From Maribacter polysaccharolyticus (GTDB taxonomy: Bacteria > Bacteroidota > Bacteroidia > Flavobacteriales > Flavobacteriaceae): 64,000 nucleotides of DNA. The translations under genes and the position numbers were made by a program. The stretch is from positions 209,018 to 273,017 of the forward strand of contig NZ_JARBUY010000003.1 in the NCBI RefSeq assembly GCF_028882255.1. Direction: 5' to 3'. Under the pieces are notes generated by a model, which did no database searches, was not told the origin of the DNA, and saw nothing but the letters and a program-made list of their open reading frames with translations. Shown here piece after piece: positions 18,426-25,831 of this stretch (the first letter of the stretch is position 1; each line of letters starts with the position of its first letter).

Positions 18426-18450
18426 CACGTTTTCCTTCGGGATTGAACGC

Positions 18451-19662
18451 TTAATACTGGTCCAAATGTTCCGGATACAAAAAATTGTTATACGGAAAAC
18501 GGGTGATATGTATATCCCTGACCACATTATAGACCCTTTTACGGAATTCCTCAAGGTTTTCTTTGTTCAAGGCAGATATGAACAGGGCGTTTTCTCCCAT
18601 ACGTTGCATCCAAGTACGTTTCCAATCCTCGATGGTAAAATGCTTTGTGGTCCTCTCGGTGACCAGGTCATCCTCATCAATGGTTTGATGGTGGTATTGG
18701 TCTATTTTATTGAAAACCATGATGGTCTTTTTATCCGCACTATCAATTTCATCCAATATTTTGTTCACCGATGCGATATGTTCTTCGAAATTGGGATGGG
18801 AAATATCAACGACATGCAATAATAGATCGGCTTCCCGAACTTCATCCAAAGTACTTTTGAAACTTTCCACCAATTGGGTCGGGAGTTTTCGAATGAATCC
18901 AACAGTATCACTAAGTAAAAATGGAAGGTTTCCGATGACCACTTTGCGAACGGTAGTGTCCAACGTGGCAAAAAGCTTGTTTTCGGCAAAAACATCACTC
19001 TTGCTTATAACGTTCATCAATGTAGACTTCCCGACATTGGTGTACCCCACAAGGGCTACGCGTACGAGGGCCCCTCGATTCCCCCTTTGGGTTTCCATCT
19101 GCCGGTCTATCTTCAATAATTTTTTCTTCAATAGGGAAATACGGTCACGAACGATACGCCTATCCGTTTCAATTTCGGTTTCACCGGGACCACGCATACC
19201 GATACCTCCCTTTTGTCGTTCCAAGTGAGTCCATAATCCGGTAAGTCGAGGTAGTAAATACTCGTATTGGGCCAATTCCACTTGGGTACGGGAATAACTG
19301 GTTTGGGCCCGTTGGGCGAAAATATCCAAAATCAAACTGGTACGATCCAAAATCTTACATCGCAATTGTTTTTCGATATTACGTTGTTGACCAGGGGAAA
19401 GTTCGTCATCGAAAATGACCGATCCAATTTCATGCGCTTCCACGAACTGCTCTACTTCCTGCATCTTTCCGCTTCCGATCAAGGTTTTGGGATTGGGGAC
19501 ATCCACCCGTTGCACAAAACGTTTTACGACCTCGCCCCCTGCGGTATAGGTAAGGAACTCCAATTCATCGAGATATTCATTTACCTTCTCTTGGTCCTGT
19601 TCCTTATTGATAACCCCTATAAGGACAACTTTTTCGTATTCTATGGCTTTCTTTTCTAACAT
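18451..19662 (-). CDS. hflX: Ribosome-associated GTPase HflX
   Basis: 403 residues from the ATG at 19662 (MLEKKAIEYEKVVLIGVI); a TTG further upstream would only add six residues. HflX binds the large ribosomal subunit and splits stalled ribosomes under stress. The N-terminal HflX domain ends in the GGIGMRGPGETEIETDRR glycine-rich linker (about 152-169). The GTPase domain has the P-loop GYTNVGKS at 206-213, DTVGFIRKLP (G3) and NKID (G4). A minus-strand -7 box at 19678-19685 lies just ahead. It diverges from the EEP-family gene. Confidence 0.94.
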   Translation of the reverse strand: MLEKKAIEYEKVVLIGVINKEQDQEKVNEYLDELEFLTYTAGGEVVKRFVQRVDVPNPKTLIGSGKMQEVEQFVEAHEIGSVIFDDELSPGQQRNIEKQLRCKILDRTSLILDIFAQRAQTSYSRTQVELAQYEYLLPRLTGLWTHLERQKGGIGMRGPGETEIETDRRIVRDRISLLKKKLLKIDRQMETQRGNRGALVRVALVGYTNVGKSTLMNVISKSDVFAENKLFATLDTTVRKVVIGNLPFLLSDTVGFIRKLPTQLVESFKSTLDEVREADLLLHVVDISHPNFEEHIASVNKILDEIDSADKKTIMVFNKIDQYHHQTIDEDDLVTERTTKHFTIEDWKRTWMQRMGENALFISALNKENLEEFRKRVYNVVRDIHITRFPYNNFLYPEHLDQY

Positions 19663-19677
19663 CGTCTTATTTATATG

Positions 19678-19685
19678 CAAATTTA
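19678..19685 (-). promoter_or_regulatory. Putative -7 element for hflX
   Basis: Minus-strand TAAATTTG (TAnnTTTG) 15 bases before the hflX ATG at 19662, which implies a very short leader. Confidence 0.45.
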
Positions 19686-19702
19686 CACAATACTGACCAA
19701 GC

Positions 19703-19710
19703 TATTTTTG
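19703..19710 (+). promoter_or_regulatory. Putative -7 element for the EEP-family gene
   Basis: TATTTTTG matches TAnnTTTG and lies 28 bases before the ATG at 19739. No TTG at the right spacing. Confidence 0.4.
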
Positions 19711-19738
19711 TAAATTTAGTACCCACTAAATTTAATGC

Positions 19739-20713
19739 ATGATATTTTCACTTTTCAAGAAAAAAAAGAAAACAAGTCTTCATACAATAGCTTTCTACAA
19801 TCTTGAGAATCTTTTTGACGCACAGGATAACCCTGATACCCTGGATAACGATTTTACACCGAAAGGTTTTAAGCGATGGACTCCCAAACGATATAGGAAG
19901 AAGGTAAGTAATTTAGCCCATACAATCGTAAGGATTGGTATGGAATCCACCGAAAGGCCCCCAACTTTGGTGGGCATCGCGGAAGTGGAAAATGCCAAGG
20001 TAATCGAGGATTTGATCGAGACAGGACCTTTAAAGAAAATCAATTATGGTTATGTACATTACGACTCTCCCGATGAGCGGGGTATCGACACGGGTTTATT
20101 GTACAACAAGGATTATTTCGAGGTCCTTTTTTCCGAACCCATCCCTTTATTGGTGTATAACGGGGAGGGGGTTCGGGATACTACGCGGGATATTCTGTAT
20201 GTACATGGAAAACTTAATGGGGAACCGGCACATGTGTTTGTGAACCACTGGCCGTCGCGTAGGGACGGGGATGTCAAAACCGAATACAAAAGGTTGGAAG
20301 CGGCTAAGACCTTAAGGCGTAAAATGGACGAGATCCAAGCCACATATAAAGATCCGAATTATATCATTATGGGGGATTTCAACGATAATCCCGATTCAAA
20401 AAGTATCCAAACCCTGCTAAATGATTCGGGTTTGTACAACCCTATGGAGAAACTGGGTTCGCCCTATAGGGGCAGTGCGAATTACAGAAGGAGCTGGAGT
20501 ATGTTCGACCAGATCATCGTTTCCCATAATTTCTTCAATTTTGAGAAGGGGACACACAGTTTTGCACATGCCAATATCTTTGATGAGCATACGCTGATGG
20601 AACGTAAGGGAAAATATAAAGGGAACCCTTATAGGACCTATGTGGGCCGTAAATATATTGGGGGATATAGTGATCATTTCCCGGTATATGTCCAATTAAA
20701 ATACGTGCATTAG
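19739..20713 (+). CDS. Endonuclease/exonuclease/phosphatase family protein
   Basis: 324 residues of the DNase I/EEP fold. Motifs visible: TIAFYNLENLFD near the start (metal-binding Asn/Glu region), GIAEVEN with the catalytic Glu, VFVNHWPSR, IIMGDFNDNPDSKS, and YSDHFPVYVQL at the C-terminus with the catalytic Asp-His. The basic N-terminus (FKKKKKTS) is not a signal peptide, so it may be cytosolic. The substrate (nucleic acid, sugar phosphate or lipid) is not predictable. Its TAG overlaps the convergent exonuclease stop codon. Confidence 0.88.
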   Translation: MIFSLFKKKKKTSLHTIAFYNLENLFDAQDNPDTLDNDFTPKGFKRWTPKRYRKKVSNLAHTIVRIGMESTERPPTLVGIAEVENAKVIEDLIETGPLKKINYGYVHYDSPDERGIDTGLLYNKDYFEVLFSEPIPLLVYNGEGVRDTTRDILYVHGKLNGEPAHVFVNHWPSRRDGDVKTEYKRLEAAKTLRRKMDEIQATYKDPNYIIMGDFNDNPDSKSIQTLLNDSGLYNPMEKLGSPYRGSANYRRSWSMFDQIIVSHNFFNFEKGTHSFAHANIFDEHTLMERKGKYKGNPYRTYVGRKYIGGYSDHFPVYVQLKYVH

Positions 20714-21423
20714 ACTTTTTTGATTTCAGAATCTACCAAAAGTGGGTCATTTCGTAATCTGAGCAATACCTGGGCCGTCGTGACAACATCCAGTTCACAA
20801 TAGGTCACGATCCGATCTATATTCTTTTCCTTGTAGTATACGTCGCGTACCATACTGCCATCGATATCTTCCTTGGGCGAGGGTATTCCTAGGATATGAG
20901 CCATAAGTTTTAGGGACGTATAGTGTTTGTAATCGCCGAACTTCCACAGTTCCAAAGTGTCCAAGTGGGGAACTTCCCAAGGTTTTTTACCAAAAAGGTC
21001 CAATTTATAGGGTAGGGCAATCCCATGAATGATCATGCGTCTCGCGATATAGGGGAAATCAAATTCCTTTCCGTTATGGGCACAAAGTAGGTGCTTGGGC
21101 GAATTGAAATGGGTGTTCAATAGGCTTTTGAATTCCTTGAGGAGTTTGGGTTCCTCGCCAAAAAAACTGGTCACCCGAAATTCCCTGATATCTCCCTTGT
21201 TATGGAAATACCCTACTGAAATACAAACGATTTTTCCAAATTCGGCCCAAATACCGGCCCTATCGTAAAATTCCTCGGCGGTAATTTCATCTTTACGCTG
21301 GTATTGCGTTTTATGTGCCCACAATTCCTTCGTCACATCGTCCAAATCCTGATAATCGGCCATTTCGGGCACGGTTTCGATGTCCAATACCAAGATGTTA
21401 TCCAAATGGAGTTTGTACAGCAT
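20710..21423 (-). CDS. PolB-like 3'-5' exonuclease (DEDD family)
   Basis: 237 residues with an RNase H-like exonuclease fold. The three acidic motifs are VLDIETVPEM (Exo I, DxE), CAHNGKEFDFPYIARRM (Exo II) and IVTYCELDVVTTAQV (Exo III, the YxxxD form). The family is described as predicted 3'-5' exonucleases related to the proofreading domain of PolB; no polymerase domain is present. Its stop overlaps that of the convergent EEP gene. A role in DNA repair or RNA trimming is an inference. Confidence 0.85.
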   Translation of the reverse strand: MLYKLHLDNILVLDIETVPEMADYQDLDDVTKELWAHKTQYQRKDEITAEEFYDRAGIWAEFGKIVCISVGYFHNKGDIREFRVTSFFGEEPKLLKEFKSLLNTHFNSPKHLLCAHNGKEFDFPYIARRMIIHGIALPYKLDLFGKKPWEVPHLDTLELWKFGDYKHYTSLKLMAHILGIPSPKEDIDGSMVRDVYYKEKNIDRIVTYCELDVVTTAQVLLRLRNDPLLVDSEIKKV

Positions 21424-21669
21424 AACCTAAATATACGAACAATATGGAAAATCGGTTGTAAATGCTTTGGAGGGTAACCTTGAAAGAAAGCGAAGTGTGG
21501 ATTTGGTGAAATCATGCACAACCGACCATCCGGTTCGTTACCCAGGGAGTTTTTAAGTGTACCAAGGCGAATTCACCCCATTTATGGTAGATGTTACACG
21601 ATGAAATGCAGTAAATGGATGTGTTTGGGGAAGAATACTGGTAAGAACAGACCGAGTGGTCGGTAATCT

Positions 21670-22143
21670 TTAGAATAGGGATTGTTGTTTTGCCGGACTC
21701 TCATGGTTCAACAACCATTTTTTACGATGAAGTCCGCCCGCATAACCCGTTAAGGAACCATCACTTCCGATAACCCTATGGCAAGGAACAATGATCCATA
21801 AGGGGTTTTTGCCATTGGCGGCGGCAACGGCCCTAACGGCCTTTACATCCCCTAATTTTTGGGACAGTTCCAAATAGCTTATTGTTTTTCCGTAGGGGAC
21901 CTTAAGAAGTTCGGACCAAACCCTTTTTTGGAAATCGGTTCCTTCAGGATTCAAGGTTAAACTGAAAACCTGTCGTTGATCATTAAAGTATTCTTGAAGT
22001 TGGTAAACGGCATCTTCCAACACCTCGGGGATGGGGGTGGTGGTTTTGATTTCTTCATCCCATAGGGTAACCGAGGCCAAACCCATTTCGTCGCCTTCCA
22101 ATTTGGCGATTCCCAAGGGCGTATGAATAAAGGCAGATTCCAT
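21670..22143 (-). CDS. ogt: Methylated-DNA-[protein]-cysteine S-methyltransferase
   Basis: 157 residues. Suicide repair protein that transfers alkyl groups from O6-alkylguanine to its own cysteine. The active site PCHRVIGSDGSLTGYAGGL is complete, with acceptor Cys121. The helix-turn-helix region precedes it (YGKTISYLELSQKLG). The start codon overlaps the stop of the CNNM gene by one base (TAATG), suggesting translational coupling to that upstream gene. Confidence 0.93.
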   Translation of the reverse strand: MESAFIHTPLGIAKLEGDEMGLASVTLWDEEIKTTTPIPEVLEDAVYQLQEYFNDQRQVFSLTLNPEGTDFQKRVWSELLKVPYGKTISYLELSQKLGDVKAVRAVAAANGKNPLWIIVPCHRVIGSDGSLTGYAGGLHRKKWLLNHESPAKQQSLF

Positions 22144-23264
22144 TATTCTATGGGTGCATTCTCATCGATCAATCCTAGGCGTTTTGCCCTGATCTTCCAA
22201 TTCTCGCGGGCCAATATCTGCAGGTCATCCACATTGTCGCTTTCATCCACGATTTCGAGCCCTAAAAGGGTCTCGATAACATCTTCCATCGAAACCAATC
22301 CGCTTACGGATCCGTATTCATCCACGACCAAGGCGATATGTTGCTTTTGTGAGATAAAGGTCTCGAAGAGATCGGGAATGGGTTTGTCGCGGTTCACGAT
22401 CAAAATATCCCGTTTTATGGCAGATAAAGGAACGTCCCCGTTATTATTGATCATTTCCTCCAAAACCGTATCCTTAAGAACAAAGCCATTGATATTGTCC
22501 ACCTTGTCTTTATAAATGGGAATACGTGAGAACCGAAGTTTGGGGTTTTCATCAAAAAAATCTTTTATGGACTTGTTCTCGGGGGCTATTTTCATAACGG
22601 TTCTGGGCGTCATTACATCCTTGGCCAAAATTTCATCGAATTTCAATAGGTTTTTGATGATAATGGATTCCGATTCCTGAAAAACACCTTCTTCATGGGC
22701 GATATCGGCCATGGCCGTAAAATCCTCCCTGTTGAGTACACTGCCATGATGCCCTTTGCCACCAACGAGTTTGGTGAATAATTGCAAGATCCATAACAAC
22801 CCCGTCCATTTTAAGATCAAAACCATTATTTGGAGGGATTTCGCCGTGAAATTCGCTAGTTTCTTCCAGTAGGTGGCCCCAATGGTCTTGGGGATGATCT
22901 CTGAAGCGACCAATATTAGAATCGTCATTACGGTAGATACGATTCCGACCATTACGTCCTCTGTGAACTTTATGCCCAAAAAACTTCGTTGGGCGTTGCC
23001 ATATAGCTCAGTATAAGCGACCTTGGCCTGAACCCCTACAAGGATCGCACCGACCGTATGTGCAATCGTATTCAAGGTGAGTATGGCGATCAAGGGTTTA
23101 TCTACATCCTTTTTCAAGGTTTCCAAAGTTTCCGCGTACGATTTGCCTTCTTTTAACTTAAGACTTATGAAGGTTGGGGTAATACTCAACAATACCGCTT
23201 CAAGGATGGAGCATAAAAAAGAGAAGAAGATGGAGACAAAAGCGTAAAAAAACAGTAATCCCAT
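22143..23264 (-). CDS. CNNM-domain / CBS-pair membrane protein
   Basis: 373 residues. The N-terminal DUF21/CNNM membrane domain spans about 1-190 with four hydrophobic segments (for example LLFFYAFVSIFFSFLCSILEAVL and FTEDVMVGIVSTVMTILILVASEIIP split). A CBS pair at about 200-345 (DVMTPRTVMKIAPENKSIKDF, then VDEYGSVSGLVSMEDVIETL) follows. The CorC_HlyC C-terminal domain of longer members is missing. The family includes Mg2+/Co2+ export proteins and GldE; this shorter form is best left as a putative divalent-cation transporter. It is coupled to ogt. Confidence 0.87.
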   Translation of the reverse strand: MGLLFFYAFVSIFFSFLCSILEAVLLSITPTFISLKLKEGKSYAETLETLKKDVDKPLIAILTLNTIAHTVGAILVGVQAKVAYTELYGNAQRSFLGIKFTEDVMVGIVSTVMTILILVASEIIPKTIGATYWKKLANFTAKSLQIMVLILKWTGLLWILQLFTKLVGGKGHHGSVLNREDFTAMADIAHEEGVFQESESIIIKNLLKFDEILAKDVMTPRTVMKIAPENKSIKDFFDENPKLRFSRIPIYKDKVDNINGFVLKDTVLEEMINNNGDVPLSAIKRDILIVNRDKPIPDLFETFISQKQHIALVVDEYGSVSGLVSMEDVIETLLGLEIVDESDNVDDLQILARENWKIRAKRLGLIDENAPIE

Positions 23265-23303
23265 GGGTTTGGTTTATCTGACTAAAATAGTAATAATTGT
23301 ATG

Positions 23304-24632
23304 TTAATCGGACAAAATCGATTGATAAAACACCTGTTGTACCGCTCCCCGGATATTTAGGGCATATAGATTCCTATTGTCCCTAGTGGGATATACACGG
23401 TTACTAAGAAAAATAAATACCAATTGGTTTTCAGGATCGGCCCATATAAAAGTCCCCGTAAAACCACTATGTCCAAAGCTTTTTGTACTCACTTCAGGTG
23501 CGGGATAGGCCGCTGCCAAGTCCAAGGTGTCATTTCCCAATGAGGGTTTGTCAAAGCCTAAACCGCGACGGTTATCATTATCGGGATATTGTACTCGGGT
23601 AAATTCCCACATTGTTTTTTCTGAGATGTACCTATGGCCATCCAAAGTACCATAATTCTGGTACATCTGCATTATTTTGGCCAAATCGGAGGCCGTACCG
23701 AACAGGCCGGCATTGCCCGAAACACCGCCCAAAAGGGATGCGTTTTCATCATGTACCCAACCTTGGGTGAAGGTGTGCCTGAATAGGGTATCCTGTTCTG
23801 TAGGCACTATTTTATTCGGGAAGTTCTTTGTTTTGGGTTTAAAGCCCAAGGTGGTGGCTCCCATAGGCCGATAAAAATTTTCGGTTATATAGTCTTCATA
23901 GGTTGTGCCGGTGAGTTGTTCAATAAGCTCAGGGAATAGTAAAAAAGTAAGTCCGGAATATTTGTATTTCTTTTCATCACTAACCTTAGACCGGTTGATT
24001 ATGCGATACATTTTGCGATTAAAGCGATTTTTTACGTACAAATCATCATAGGCCTGTTTATTGAACTTCGCATTTGATTCCCTTTGTACAAAGCGTTTTC
24101 TTAAATTACCGTTCTTCTTGAGTACGTTGTTCAGAAAAACGATGTAGGGCGTGAGTCCGGCTTGGTGCGCCAATATTTCACGTAATGTAAGCTCCTTTTT
24201 ATCCTTTCTGTGCTTCCATGCGGGCCAATAAGTGCTAAAGGGAACATCCAAATCAAGTTTGCCTTCATCAACCAATTTCATTAGAGCAGGCAATGGTCCT
24301 GTTATTTTGGTGACCGAGGCCAGATCATAGATATCGTCTTTAGAAACGGGTTGGATGCTATCGTAGGTATGGAAACCATAGGCTTCATGAAATACGATAT
24401 GACCGTTTTTGGCCACCAAAACCTGGGCACCTGGAAAAGCGTTGTGTTTTATTCCGTGGGAAATTATGGAATCGACCTTGGTATGGATGAACGTCGAATC
24501 CATCCCCATCATGGAAAGTGGGGCAATAGGAAGTCCTTCTTGGATATCCATGTTCAATGAAATATCCGAACCTTCCTGGGAATGGGTGCTGACATATAAT
24601 AAACCAATAAGTATAAAAACAATGTTTTTCAC
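23304..24632 (-). CDS. Secreted serine hydrolase (beta-lactamase/PBP fold)
   Basis: 442 residues with an N-terminal signal peptide (KNIVFILIGLLYVSTHS). The class C beta-lactamase fold has the SxxK nucleophile motif Ser106-Val-Thr-Lys109 in LASVTKITGPLPAL, the second motif likely around YSGLTFLLF, and HSGFTG near the C-terminus (H-x-G in place of K-T-G). In many Bacteroidota a closely similar domain is fused behind a NagZ-type glycosidase; here it stands alone, so it may act on peptidoglycan peptides or esters. It lies 25 bases after hemB on the same strand. Confidence 0.85.
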   Translation of the reverse strand: MKNIVFILIGLLYVSTHSQEGSDISLNMDIQEGLPIAPLSMMGMDSTFIHTKVDSIISHGIKHNAFPGAQVLVAKNGHIVFHEAYGFHTYDSIQPVSKDDIYDLASVTKITGPLPALMKLVDEGKLDLDVPFSTYWPAWKHRKDKKELTLREILAHQAGLTPYIVFLNNVLKKNGNLRKRFVQRESNAKFNKQAYDDLYVKNRFNRKMYRIINRSKVSDEKKYKYSGLTFLLFPELIEQLTGTTYEDYITENFYRPMGATTLGFKPKTKNFPNKIVPTEQDTLFRHTFTQGWVHDENASLLGGVSGNAGLFGTASDLAKIMQMYQNYGTLDGHRYISEKTMWEFTRVQYPDNDNRRGLGFDKPSLGNDTLDLAAAYPAPEVSTKSFGHSGFTGTFIWADPENQLVFIFLSNRVYPTRDNRNLYALNIRGAVQQVFYQSILSD

Positions 24633-24657
24633 TAAAAAAAAGGTGTCGGTTATATTT

Positions 24658-25650
24658 TTACTGATTGATTATTTTAATGACGTCTTTCGCAAAGTAACTG
24701 GCAATGATGTTGGCCCCTGCCCTTTTGATCGCGATGAGTTGTTCCATCATTACGGCATCATGGTCCAACCATCCTTTTTCCGCTGCAGCCTTTACCATGG
24801 CGTATTCACCTGAAACTTGATATACGGCTAGGGGGACTTCCACTTCATTGCGGATTTCACGCACAATATCCAAGTAAGCGAGCCCTGGTTTCACCATTAC
24901 GATATCGGCTCCCTCGTCAATATCGAGTTGGGTTTCGCGAATGGCTTCAAAACGATTGGCGTAGTCCATTTGATAGGTTTTCTTATCCTTGGGAACATTT
25001 TTTAAATCCACGGGGGCCGAATCGAGGGCATCCCTAAACGGACCATAAAAAGCACTGGCATATTTGGCACTGTAACTCATGATTCCGGTATTGAAAAAGC
25101 CTTCATCCTCCAATGCCTCCCTCAGGGAAAGAATACGGCCGTCCATCATATCACTGGGGGCTAGGAAATCAGCGCCGGCCTGGGCATGGGATAGGCCCAT
25201 CTCGGTCAAGATCTCCACACTTTCGTCGTTCAAAATCTGTCCGTCCGAAACCACTCCGTCATGACCATAGGAGGAATAGGGGTCAAGCGCCACATCGGTC
25301 ATGACCAACATTTCAGGACAGGCATTTTTGATGGTTTTTATCGCACGTTGCATCAACCCTTCAGGATTTATGGCCTCTGTACCCTTATTATCCTTTAAAT
25401 TATCGGGGACCTTGACGAAAAGCAGTACGGAACAGAGTCCCATATTCCAAAGTTCTTTCACTTCCTTTTCAAGATGGTCCAGGCTATACCGAAAGTAATC
25501 GGGCATGGAAGGGATTTCCTCTTTTACGTTCTTGCCTTCGACCACGAATAAAGGGACTAAGAAGTCATCCGGTGTAATAATCGTTTCACGGACCAATCTT
25601 CGGATGGATTCCGATGCGCGCAGTCGTCTATTTCTAATGATTGGGTACAT
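24658..25650 (-). CDS. hemB: Porphobilinogen synthase (ALA dehydratase)
   Basis: 330 residues. Condenses two 5-aminolevulinates to porphobilinogen. The Schiff-base lysines are Lys196 in YSAKYASAFYGPF and Lys254 in IVMVKPGLAYLDIV. The metal-site loop reads TDVALDPYSSYGHDG (from 118), with Asp where zinc-type enzymes have Cys, so this is the Mg-type, zinc-independent form. It is on the same strand as the main hem run, from which it is separated by the oppositely oriented helicase gene. Confidence 0.95.
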   Translation of the reverse strand: MYPIIRNRRLRASESIRRLVRETIITPDDFLVPLFVVEGKNVKEEIPSMPDYFRYSLDHLEKEVKELWNMGLCSVLLFVKVPDNLKDNKGTEAINPEGLMQRAIKTIKNACPEMLVMTDVALDPYSSYGHDGVVSDGQILNDESVEILTEMGLSHAQAGADFLAPSDMMDGRILSLREALEDEGFFNTGIMSYSAKYASAFYGPFRDALDSAPVDLKNVPKDKKTYQMDYANRFEAIRETQLDIDEGADIVMVKPGLAYLDIVREIRNEVEVPLAVYQVSGEYAMVKAAAEKGWLDHDAVMMEQLIAIKRAGANIIASYFAKDVIKIINQ

Positions 25651-25831
25651 AATCAGCTTTTTGAAATAAGATTAATCGAATAGTGTATTGCGAATGGGGC
25701 CATATACTACCATATGGTCCAAATATTATACAAAGTAAAGAAAATGTGTTTTAGAAAATGCCCTCACTCCAATAAAATAAATGCTTCCACGTTGAATTAT
25801 TACCTTTATTAAAATTAATATCCCCGGTTAT

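Larger units (their letters stand above)
17578..18450. other. Long non-coding region with duplicated unit
   Basis: About 870 bases between the suf terminator and the end of hflX. It contains no credible protein gene. It carries two copies of a 146-base sequence (17960-18105 and 18280-18425), two strong hairpin terminators whose T runs face the minus strand (17841-17867; 18151-18182, bidirectional), and a shorter, diverged relic at about 17731-17775. I interpret it as tandem minus-strand small-RNA genes. Confidence 0.6.

Noticed and set aside
18337-18822. 161-codon plus-strand frame overlapping the hflX 3' end
   Set aside because: Antisense to hflX, driven by codon mirroring; no domain.
21651-21664. 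Terminator near ogt
   Set aside because: ACCGA/TCGGT hairpin is short and lacks a T run in the needed orientation.
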